From Thermoflexus sp. (GTDB taxonomy: Bacteria; Chloroflexota; Anaerolineae; B4-G1; DUEL01), in contig JAPYWT010000060.1 in assembly GCA_028276215.1 (NCBI GenBank), positions 1-9,602 of the forward strand: DNA of 9,602 nt. The letters run 5' to 3'. Positions 1 to 6,700 of this stretch are shown piece by piece. The position numbers and the translations under genes are program-made. Position 1 is the stretch's first letter, and each line of letters opens with the position of its first letter. The notes beneath the pieces are model-generated. The model was not told where the DNA came from. It was given only the letters and a program-made list of their open reading frames with translations, and ran no database searches.

Positions 1-2
1 CC

Positions 3-602
3 CGCCGCGATGTGAACGGCCTGATCAAAGCGCTGAGGTATAGAAAAGACGAAGGTGTGCGCCAGGCCGCCGCCGAAGTGCTGGGCAAGATTGGCGACCC
101 CCGCGCCGTAGAGCCGCTCATCGCCGCACTCAAGGATGCGGAATGGCGTGTGCGCGCAGCCGCCGCCTATGCGCTGGGAAAAATCAAAGACCCCCGCGCC
201 GTGGAGCCGCTCATCGCCGCGCTCAAGAATGAGTCGCGCGCAGCCGCCGCCTATGCGCTGGGAGAAATCAAAGACCCCCGCGCCGTGGAGCCGCTCATCG
301 CCGCGCTCAAGGATAAAGATGTGCGCGCATCCGCCGCCGAAGCGCTGGGGAAGATTGGCGACCCCCGCGCCGTGGAGCCGCTCATTGATGCGCTCCAAGA
401 TAAGGAATGGTTTGTTCGAAGGACTGCTGCCGAGGCACTGATTTCTATTTACCGTCGAGGAGGATTGGAAGACAAAACAAAGACAAAGATACTTGCACTT
501 CGTGACAAAATAGCAGCGATGCACACTGATGAGCATACCGATAAAGCAGATTGCGATAACCACACAGATATCAGAGTTAGTGGGATAGAGTTCTTGTTAT
601 GA
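3..602 (+). CDS. HEAT-repeat (EZ-HEAT/PBS-lyase-like) protein, 5' partial
   Basis: The protein is built of consecutive HEAT-like units of about 28-31 residues with the core pattern GDPRAVEPLIAAL followed by VRxAAAxALGKI. These are alpha-solenoid repeats of the EZ_HEAT/HEAT_2 type, which act as protein-interaction scaffolds; no catalytic motif is visible. A GTG at 12 could serve as a start, but it has no Shine-Dalgarno. The frame is open to the window edge and reads RRDVNGLIKAL there, matching residues 4-12 of the second HEAT gene (QRDVQALIEVL). The true start is therefore probably only a few codons outside the window. Numbered from the GTG, HEAT units fill about residues 1-145. A short charged linker follows, then an unusual tail (171-186) with three HTD triplets around one Cys. 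The stop overlaps the start of the next gene (ATGA at 599-602), which implies translational coupling. The interaction partner is unknown; the adjacent NTPase is the obvious candidate. Confidence 0.85.
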   Translation, partial: RRDVNGLIKALRYRKDEGVRQAAAEVLGKIGDPRAVEPLIAALKDAEWRVRAAAAYALGKIKDPRAVEPLIAALKNESRAAAAYALGEIKDPRAVEPLIAALKDKDVRASAAEALGKIGDPRAVEPLIDALQDKEWFVRRTAAEALISIYRRGGLEDKTKTKILALRDKIAAMHTDEHTDKADCDNHTDIRVSGIEFLL

Positions 603-1216
603 GCCTGCGCTTCATCGTTCTCACGGGCGGGCCAGGCGGCGGCAAAACCACGTTGGTCGAGGAACTGCTCCGCGACCCTGTCTGGCGCAGTCGGGTCGTC
701 GCCCTGCCGGAGGCCATTTCGCTCACGCGGGGGCTGGGTGTCTCGCCCGCCGAGCCGCGCTTTCAGCGGCTGATGGTTGCCCTGCAAATGGCGCTGGAGG
801 ACGCCCTGCGCCGCGCCCTGGGCGATGGTCCGCCGCGCCTGGTACTGTGTCATCGCGGCAGTCTGGATCCGCTGGCCTACTGGCTGGCGCGCGGCTGGGC
901 AGAAGAGGAGTTCTTTGTCTATACTGCCACCACCCGCCAGGAACACTACGCCCGCTACGATGCCATCATCCATCTGGTCACCGCAGCGGAGGGCGCGCTG
1001 CACGCCTATCGGCGCTATCCCGAAGCGCATCGCGGTGAAACGCCCGAGGAGGCGGTGCATCTGGACGGTCTCCTGCGGCACGTGTGGGGCGGGCATCCGC
1101 GCCATGTGTTGATTGACAATGCCGGGCGGGACTGGCCTGCCAAGTCCGCGGCGGCGCGGCAGGCGCTGGAGCAGTGCTGGCAGGAGGCGTTCGAGCGAAA
1201 AGAGTGGAAGAAATGA
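599..1216 (+). CDS. P-loop NTPase, AAA_28/nucleoside-kinase-like
   Basis: The 205-residue protein begins with a beta strand and a Walker A motif, GGPGGGKT, at residues 10-17 (Lys16 and Thr17 binding phosphate and Mg). Next come an acidic position in ALPEAI (Glu38) and a second motif, LVLCHRGSLDPLAYW (81-95). That second motif matches the position and shape of the DRG...D..AY motif in AAA_28 and deoxynucleoside-kinase-like ATPases. An arginine-rich lid-like segment lies at 136-146. The size and motif order fit a small kinase-type ATP-binding protein; the substrate cannot be deduced. The start is the ATG overlapping the preceding stop, and the stop overlaps the ATG of the next gene, so it is sandwiched between two HEAT-repeat genes with 4-base overlaps on both sides. 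One oddity is that Cys84-His85 stands where Asp is usual before Arg. I do not recognise a named orthologue. Confidence 0.85.
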   Translation: MSLRFIVLTGGPGGGKTTLVEELLRDPVWRSRVVALPEAISLTRGLGVSPAEPRFQRLMVALQMALEDALRRALGDGPPRLVLCHRGSLDPLAYWLARGWAEEEFFVYTATTRQEHYARYDAIIHLVTAAEGALHAYRRYPEAHRGETPEEAVHLDGLLRHVWGGHPRHVLIDNAGRDWPAKSAAARQALEQCWQEAFERKEWKK

Positions 1217-2433
1217 AAAGTCAACGAGATGTGCAAGCGCTAATCGAAGTACTGGGACATGCAAAAGATGAGCAAGTGCGCCAGGCTGCGCTTGAAGCGC
1301 TGATCGAGATTGCGCTCTCCCTGGCTGCCGAAAAGGAAGCCAGGGAAATCGAAGATTTTTTTCAGCGATTGCTTCAGGCAGGCACGCCAGGCGAGGCATC
1401 CCCCCAAACGCCGCCTGAGGGCGAAAACGCGGCGCGATACCAGGCCGCCATCCAGGCGCTGGGTAGCATGGGGGCAATGGTCATTCCGCAACTCCTCAGC
1501 GCGCTGAAGAATCCACAAAAGCGTCGTTACGCCGCCCAAATCCTGGAGCAAATCGGCTGGCAGCCTGGGCTGGATGAAAACGGCGCTCTGTATTGGATCG
1601 CAAAAGGCGAATGGGATAGATGCGCCGCGCTCGGTGGGATTGCCATAGCGCCGCTGTTACTCGTCCTTCAGGAACAGGACAACGAAGCGCGCCGGGCTGT
1701 CGCCCATGTCTTGGGACAAATCGGCGATGCCCGCGCCGTAGAACCGCTCCTTGCTTTACTCGTGGATCAGGATGCAAAAGTGCGCCAGGCAGCCATCGAA
1801 GCCATTGGCCAGATTGGCGATCCCCACACCGTTGAGGCGCTTGAACTGGCGCTCCAGGACAGGGAGGGGAGCGTACGCCTGGCGGCGACGAGAGCCTTGG
1901 GGCAAATTGGCAGCCCGCGCGCGGTGGAAGCGCTGATCGCTACCTTGCAGGGCAGGTTCGCGCATAGACTTCTTCTGGAAGAACTGGACAAGATGAAATC
2001 GGAAGATGCTCACCAGATTGCGGCGCTTCTCAGCTCTTGGGATGAAAACAGCGCGCCTGTGCATCTTCTTCTCCAACAAGCGCTGAAAGCAGCCAGCCAT
2101 CCGTTTGTCGTCTATTTGCTTACCACAATCCTGACCGAATGGAAGAACGAGCGTGCTTCTGCTATAGAGGCGCTGGGGCGAATTGGCGATTCCCGCGCCA
2201 TGGAACCGCTCATCGCTGCGCTCAAGGACGAGGACGTGAATGTGCGCTGGCCCGCCGCCCGTGCGTTGGGAGAAATCAAAGACACCCGCGCCATCAAGCC
2301 GCTCATCGCCGCGCTCAAGGATGCAGAATGGATTGTGCGCGAAGCCGCCGCCGAAGCCCTGATCAAGATTGGCGCGCCAGCCGTGGAGCCGCTCATCGCC
2401 GCGCTTACGGAGGCTACGGTGGTCTGCCGCTGA
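1213..2433 (+). CDS. HEAT-repeat protein, truncated by frameshift near its C-terminus
   Basis: The start is the ATG at 1213 (MKSQRDVQALIEVL), which overlaps the kinase stop as ATGA; an in-frame upstream extension to 1174 would lie inside the kinase gene. The 406-residue product begins with one HEAT unit, then a Pro/Glu-rich linker (about 55-75). It continues with HEAT units, including a divergent block at about 115-141 with GWQPGLDENGALYWIAKGEW and a Cys, a variant form I recall from HEAT proteins of cyanobacteria and filamentous phototrophs. Further EZ-HEAT units follow (GDARAVEPLLALL, GDPHTVEALELAL, GSPRAVEALIATL). A less regular helical section covers about 245-310, and canonical units resume to about residue 400. 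After LIAALTE the frame runs into unrelated residues (ATVVCR) and a stop, while the +1 frame continues HEAT sequence without a gap. The gene is thus frameshifted or the assembly contains an indel. Its role is probably scaffold or partner of the coupled NTPase. Confidence 0.82.
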   Translation: MKSQRDVQALIEVLGHAKDEQVRQAALEALIEIALSLAAEKEAREIEDFFQRLLQAGTPGEASPQTPPEGENAARYQAAIQALGSMGAMVIPQLLSALKNPQKRRYAAQILEQIGWQPGLDENGALYWIAKGEWDRCAALGGIAIAPLLLVLQEQDNEARRAVAHVLGQIGDARAVEPLLALLVDQDAKVRQAAIEAIGQIGDPHTVEALELALQDREGSVRLAATRALGQIGSPRAVEALIATLQGRFAHRLLLEELDKMKSEDAHQIAALLSSWDENSAPVHLLLQQALKAASHPFVVYLLTTILTEWKNERASAIEALGRIGDSRAMEPLIAALKDEDVNVRWPAARALGEIKDTRAIKPLIAALKDAEWIVREAAAEALIKIGAPAVEPLIAALTEATVVCR

Positions 2434-2728
2434 AGTGCTGGGGAAGATTGGCGATGCCCGCGCTGTGGAACCGCTCAGCGAGGCGCTTCGAGACTGGGGG
2501 CTGCGTTGGGCTGCTGCCGAGGCGTTGGCGAAAATTGGCGTGCCAGCCATGGAGTCGCTCACCGCCGCGCTCAACCGCTACAGCGCCCGGCGCCTGGCGC
2601 GCATCTGGGACAAGGTGTGGCCTATGCCCTGGGAGGATTCGCATCACAGCGAGCGCGAGGTCGCTGACCTGCAGCGTTTCTTCGCCATCTGCGCTGAGCG
2701 CGGGCTGGGACTGATCGGCTGGTGGTGA
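2414..2728 (+). pseudogene. C-terminal HEAT remainder of the 1213 gene in the +1 frame
   Basis: From 2414 this frame encodes LRWSAAEVLGKIGDARAV and then EPLSEALRDWGLRWAAAEAL, followed by one more unit (AKIGVPAMESLTAAL) and a non-repeat end rich in Trp (IWDKVWPMPWE ... GLGLIGWW). It fits directly onto LIAALTE of the upstream frame if one base near 2413 is skipped, giving a 504-residue protein. There is no Shine-Dalgarno or plausible start codon at the junction, so it is not an independent gene. The flanking bases are a near-duplicate (ttacggagg then ctacggtgg, 2406-2423), a context prone to slippage or short deletion. Programmed frameshifting is possible, but I see no classic slippery heptamer. 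Confidence 0.75.
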
Positions 2729-2771
2729 TATGGGACTGGATTACACCTACCGTCGGCTTTGGTGCATAAAT

Positions 2772-2807
2772 CGCCCTCTTTTGGGCGCAAACGGGGAGAC
2801 CTCCCCG
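2772..2807. terminator. Two adjacent hairpins between convergent genes
   Basis: The first stem is CGCCC/GGGCG (2772-2776 with 2783-2787, loop TCTTTT). The second is CGGGGA/TCCCCG (2792-2797 with 2802-2807, tetraloop GACC). They lie between the end of the HEAT operon (2728) and the convergent end of the XRE gene (2890), where a two-way terminator is expected. Neither is followed by a clean T-run, so intrinsic termination would be weak; transcript-end stabilisation is an alternative. Confidence 0.35.
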
Positions 2808-2889
2808 ATTCTGGATTTCCAACCTGGTTATGAATTTCCGGGAGTGCTATCTCGGGTCACCGCGGGGGACTCCTCCAATCGGGCTTCAA

Positions 2890-3090
2890 TTATTCCACCG
2901 AAGTACCCAGCGCCATAGCCACACGGGCCAGGGTGACTGCGGAAACATTCGGGCGCTCCCCTCGTTCCAGCCTGTGAAGATGTGCAGTGCTGATCCCGGC
3001 CCGCCGGGCCGCATCCCTGGCCCGCATCCGGCGTTTCCGCCGCAAGGCCTTCAGACGCTCAGGGTATAAATACGGCACGCCTCCGTCCAT
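2890..3090 (-). CDS. Small XRE/Cro-family helix-turn-helix regulator
   Basis: The 66-residue protein starts at the ATG at 3090, preceded on the minus strand by an excellent Shine-Dalgarno (aaggaggaggct then ATG). The TTG at 3129 in the same frame has no such site. After a short N-terminus (YLYPERLKALR) comes a Cro/CI-type domain. Helix 2 is RDAARRAG (25-32), the recognition helix is STAHLHRLERGE (34-45), and the closing section is NVSAVTLARVAMALGTSVE. The Ala-Gly-Ile-Ser turn and the Glu-Arg-Gly after the recognition helix are hallmarks of the HTH_3 family. The protein ends right after the last helix begins, so it is a minimal DNA-binding domain with no effector domain. Such proteins often autoregulate or act as antitoxin-like repressors. 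Its neighbours are a convergent HEAT operon and a divergent small ORF at 3196; its target is unknown. Confidence 0.82.
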   Translation of the reverse strand: MDGGVPYLYPERLKALRRKRRMRARDAARRAGISTAHLHRLERGERPNVSAVTLARVAMALGTSVE

Positions 3091-3133
3091 AGCCTCCTCC
3101 TTAAGAGTATTAACAGGCTCATCAAACAAAAAC

Positions 3134-3158
3134 GCGCGCCTCTCTATGAGAAGCGCGC
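3134..3158 (-). terminator. GC-rich hairpin with T-run on the minus strand
   Basis: The arms are GCGCGC plus TCTC (3134-3144) and GAGA plus GCGCGC (3148-3158), with one mismatched pair and loop TAT. On the minus strand the stem is followed by GTTTTTGTTT, the form of a Rho-independent terminator. It lies 44 bases upstream of the XRE start, so it would insulate that gene from minus-strand transcription or act as a leader attenuator. On the plus strand the trailing sequence (TTCCTGTTT) is a poorer T-run. Confidence 0.55.
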
Positions 3159-3181
3159 TTCCTGTTTGGGCAAAAGGGCCG

Positions 3182-3187
3182 TATAAT
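3182..3187 (+). promoter_or_regulatory. Perfect -10 hexamer TATAAT upstream of small ORF
   Basis: TATAAT on the plus strand matches the sigma-70 -10 consensus exactly and points away from the XRE gene. No good -35 lies 16-18 bases upstream (best is TTCCTG at 3159-3164), so it is weak or activator-dependent. A start about 7 bases downstream would fall beside the GTG at 3196, which would give a nearly leaderless transcript. Confidence 0.35.
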
Positions 3188-3195
3188 GAAAAACA

Positions 3196-3357
3196 GTGAC
3201 CAGTTGGCGACTGTCCGTCACCAACCCGGTGCGCGGTGAACCCGGCTTATCGGCCGACCTGGAGCGAATCAAATGGACAATCATTTACCACTTGTTAGAC
3301 TGGCGCCACTTTCCAACAAATGCGTGGCGAAAGAGTGACGAAGGGGGTGCGGCGTGA
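3196..3357 (+). CDS. Possible 53-residue small protein, no recognised family
   Basis: An ORF from GTG 3196 to the TGA at 3355-3357 encodes 53 residues. The central part looks protein-like: SADLERIKWTIIYHLLDWRH, which could form an amphipathic helix with alternating Leu/Ile and charged residues, followed by FPTNAWRKSDEGG. It begins 9 bases after a TATAAT and has no Shine-Dalgarno, so it would need leaderless translation. It is divergent from the XRE regulator, an arrangement typical of a regulator and its target. I do not recognise it. It could equally be a decayed remnant of a longer gene, because the frame upstream closes at 3187-3189. Confidence 0.3.
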   Translation: MTSWRLSVTNPVRGEPGLSADLERIKWTIIYHLLDWRHFPTNAWRKSDEGGAA

Positions 3358-3615
3358 CCTTCTTGCCCACATACCAGCCCGCACTGACAGAGCACGCACA
3401 ATCTCGTTAATCTGTCGTGGCGATAAGAGAAGAATATATTTCCTTAATCACCGCGGGCGAAAAGGCCAAACTGGAGGGAGTGGGGATAAAGGGGGGAGAG
3501 GCAAGGAGTCTGGCATGCAAGAACTGCTGAAGAACTCACATGCACGCCCCCTTTCACTTTTCTCCCTGAGCATCTTCGGTCCTCACCCCATAGGAGGGGA
3601 TGGAAAGAGGGGTTT

Positions 3616-3640
3616 TGCGGCGGGCGGCTTCGCCGCCGCA
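3616..3640. repeat. GC-rich hairpin with TTCG at the tip
   Basis: The sequence can fold with GGCGGC/GCCGCC around a TTC loop, or with an 8-bp outer stem TGCGGCGG/CCGCCGCA. It is preceded by GGTTTT and followed by CAAATGCTTTTT on the plus strand. It could be a small dispersed repeat or a weak plus-strand terminator for a transcript from 3182. Confidence 0.4.
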
Positions 3641-3666
3641 CAAATGCTTTTTATCCCTGACTTCAC

Positions 3667-3763
3667 TGCAAAAACTCACCGCAGAGACGCCGAGAGCGCA
3701 GAGTTCTACATCAGTATAATCTCTGCGTACTCTGCGTCTCGGCGGTGAAATGACCTTTTTGCA
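3667..3763. repeat. Large imperfect palindromic intergenic repeat
   Basis: Two 28-base arms (3676-3703 and 3721-3748) are reverse complements except for four positions, separated by a 17-base AT-richer loop. Beyond them TGCAAAAA (3667-3674) pairs with TTTTTGCA (3756-3763), which extends the symmetry. The arm core (CACCGCAGAGACGC) belongs to a widespread family of intergenic palindromes that gene finders often mistranslate. It lies about 30 bases past the nrdJ stop, so its transcript could fold into a long hairpin protecting or ending the nrdJ message. No target-site duplication is evident. Confidence 0.8.
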
Positions 3764-3794
3764 GGAGACTCATCCCCTTTTCTGTCGGTGAACC

Positions 3795-6700
3795 TCAACA
3801 CTCCGAGTACCCACAGGTATAACAGCGACAGCAGCCTTCCTCACTCACCAGCGTCGCGTGGCCGCATTCGGGGCAGAGGTCGCCCAGGGGGAACAGCGGG
3901 AGTTGGGCCGGGGCCGGTTGCTCCGGGGGGGCTTCCAGTCCCAGAAACTCTGCCAGCACCTGCGCGACGCCGTCGGGCAGGGATTGCACCCGGTCCCGCC
4001 CGAATCCGGTGGGACGACCGCCCCCAATCCCCCGCAGTTGCTTCACCACCTGCTGGAGACGACGCCGGGCCGGAAGGGGAGAGGGGACCCGCAGAATCAG
4101 GGAGATGAGCCGCCCGATCGCCTCCGCCACCGCCGCCGTATCCGAGCCGGCCTTGCCCACGTTCAGGAAGACCTCAAAGGGCTCTCCCTCCCCATTGCAG
4201 TTGACGGTGACATAGGCGGTCCCGAGGGGCGTCGTAATGCGGTACGTCTGCCCCTGCAGGACGTGGGGGCGCGGTCGGACGGGCGTCAGCGGGGGAGCGG
4301 TCGGGGATGGCCCGCCCGGCGCTCCGGCCTGAGCCTCGCGGGCCTTCCGGACCGCCTCCGTCTCCAGGACCACCTTCTCCCGGGAACCGGTCACGTAGAC
4401 GGTCAGCCCCTTGCAGCCCAGTTTCCAGGCCAGCATGTAGGCGCGGGCGACGTCTTCGGGAGTGGCATCGGCGGGGAAGTTGATGGTCTTGGAGATCGCC
4501 GCATCCACAAACGCCTGCAGCGCCGCCTGCATCCGCACGTGCTCCTCCGCCGGGATGTCCCCCGCCACCACAAAGACGTGGCGGATTTCCGGCGGCACCT
4601 CCGGGACGTCCTGGCAACTGCCCGTGAAAAGGACCTGCCCCAGGATTTTCTCGCGGGTCGGTTCGTCTATCCCCGCCCGTTCCAGCGCCTGCAGGAAGAG
4701 CGGGCTGACGTAGCGGAGTTCTATCTCCCGCCCGTCGTCGTGGACCTTGCGGGTGTAGGCCAGGGCGTAGACGGGTTCGCAGCCGTACGCCTCACAGCCC
4801 GCGATGGTGGCGATGGTGCCGGTGGGGGCGACGGTCAATTGGGCCGCGTTGCGGATCCCGTACTGACGGATGCCGTCCAGAATCTCCCCCCAGTCCAGCG
4901 GAGGCCGCCCCCACTTCTCCAGGCGGGTGTAGGGGACCAGGGGAGTCGGCGGGGTCCAGCGCAGGTCCTCGGGGTCGTAGACGCTCCCCCGGATGGCCGG
5001 GAAGGGGCCCCGCTCCCGGGCCAGCGCGATACTGGCCCGCATCGCGTGGTAGCGGATGAATTCCATAATCTGCGAGGCCAGTTCCTGCGCCTCCTCGCTG
5101 CCGTAGCGGACGCCCAGCATGTACATCACGTCGCCCAGGGCCATGATGCCCAGACCGATGCGGCGGGTACGCTGGGCCGCCTCTTTCAGTTGGGGGATGG
5201 CGGGAACGTAGGCGTTGGCATCCACCACGTCGTCCAGGAAGCGGACGGCCTGCTCCACCGTTTTCTGGAGAAGGTCCCAGTCTATGTGACAGGATGAATC
5301 CTGGGCTACAGCGACATGCCGGGCCAGGTTGATGGAACCCAGACAGCAGTTCTCGTACGGGAGCAGGGGCTGTTCGCCACAATTGTGAACGTAGAAGCCG
5401 TTGGCGTCAAAAGCATGAATGCCAGGAACCCGCGCATCGTACACACGGTTTTCCCCGCGCGGTTCTATAGCGACAACCTCGTCCACGAACCGCTCCCGGT
5501 TCATCCGCCGACGGTAGGCTTCCAGACCCTGGCGCAGCCGGGCGGCTTTCTCTTCGTGGACGAAGCCGACCCGCTGGGCGAACCAGGCCAGATTTTCCCC
5601 GCTGATGACCAGTTCATGCTGAGGGCGGACCGGGTATAGCCGTACACCACCCCTGCCGTCCGGAAGCAGAGAAGTTCTCCCCTTCCGCCGGTTCTGGTAG
5701 ATGGTGGAGACGATGCCCAGCCGGTGGAGCATCCGCTGTACCGCTTCCAACATGGAGAGGTCGGACTGGGCCAGGCGGACCGAGAGGCCCTTCCGCTGGC
5801 TTCCGAGAACGGTCCCGTCCGTGTCAAAGAGGCCGCAGAGGAAACCCACATGGAAGTCGCTGCTGGTTTGCTCTATCTCCGGTGTAATGCCTTTAGACTC
5901 CCCAGAGAGGCCATAGGCGCGGGCCAGGTCGTAAAGAGCCCTGGAGCGGAGGCGATACTCGCCTCGCTCCGGGATTCGGGCGAAGCCCTGAAAATCGGCC
6001 CGATGGGGAAAGTGGCTGAGGATGGATTCTACCTTCTGGCGAATCGCCTCGGGGCCCGGCCCTTCTCCCCATACGGAAATGACAGCCCGACTGTCGGCAA
6101 AGGTCCCATCGCCGACCAGTAACCCCAGCAGGTAGCCCTCCTCCCAAGTCCCACGGCCCGCCCAGGTGGCGTCCCGGTGTTCTCCCAGGAGAACCCGGTC
6201 GCCAATCTTCAGATCGCCAGCCCGCCTCCATGCCGATTCCACCGTATAGCGGGTCATTCGGGTGACCACCCGCAACGGGTGTTCGGGGGTGACGGTCAGG
6301 CGAAAACCCCGGCGGGTACGGATTTCCAGCGTCTCCCGCTTTCCGGTGCAGAAGAAGCCCTCCGCAGAGGTGGGGTGGAAGCGACCGTTGACCAGTAAGG
6401 AGACCGGCACCCCGATCAACTGCTTCACCTGGGCAGGGCCCCGGTCGGTCACCACCCAGGTATCTCCGGCCAGGCAGGGATTGGTGGCCTCGTACGCCCC
6501 CAGATGGGGACATGGGTTAGCCCGGTTCATCGCGTCCAGGAAGAGGATACCGGGCTCGCCGTTGCGGTGGGCCTGGCGGACGATTTTGTCAAAGAGGTCC
6601 CGCGCCCGGACTTTCCGGTAGACCTTGATCGGGATGCCCGCCCGTTCCGCCTCCTCCAGTGTTCCGTTAAAGGTGCGGTAGGCCGGATGGAGCACGTCGG

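Larger units (their letters stand above)
3358..3794. other. Intergenic region with repeats between small ORF and nrdJ end
   Basis: I see no convincing gene here. The 142-codon open frame starting at 3320 is low-complexity and reads through a GC hairpin and the large palindrome, whose translation is an artefact of the repeat. The stretch holds a short AT-rich patch (about 3430-3450), a purine-rich section (about 3470-3510), the TTCG-containing hairpin and the inverted repeat listed separately. Confidence 0.6.

Noticed and set aside
449..1477. 342-codon open frame on the minus strand
   Set aside because: It lies antisense to the HEAT and kinase genes, whose domains are clear. It is a high-GC shadow with no recognisable family.
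1756..2574. 272-codon open frame on the minus strand
   Set aside because: It is the reverse image of the HEAT repeats (periodic low-complexity sequence), not a gene.
2730..2918. 62-codon open frame just after the HEAT operon
   Set aside because: It starts one base after the stop at 2728, but it contains the terminator-like hairpins and runs into the end of the XRE gene. There is no recognisable protein pattern.
3320..3748. 142-codon open frame on the plus strand
   Set aside because: It has no ribosome site and is low in complexity. Its C-terminal part (AKTHRRDAESAEF) is the familiar false translation of the intergenic palindrome.
3858..5297. 479-codon open frame on the plus strand
   Set aside because: It is antisense to the NrdJ C-extein, which has strong family motifs. 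Its composition is typical of a shadow frame.
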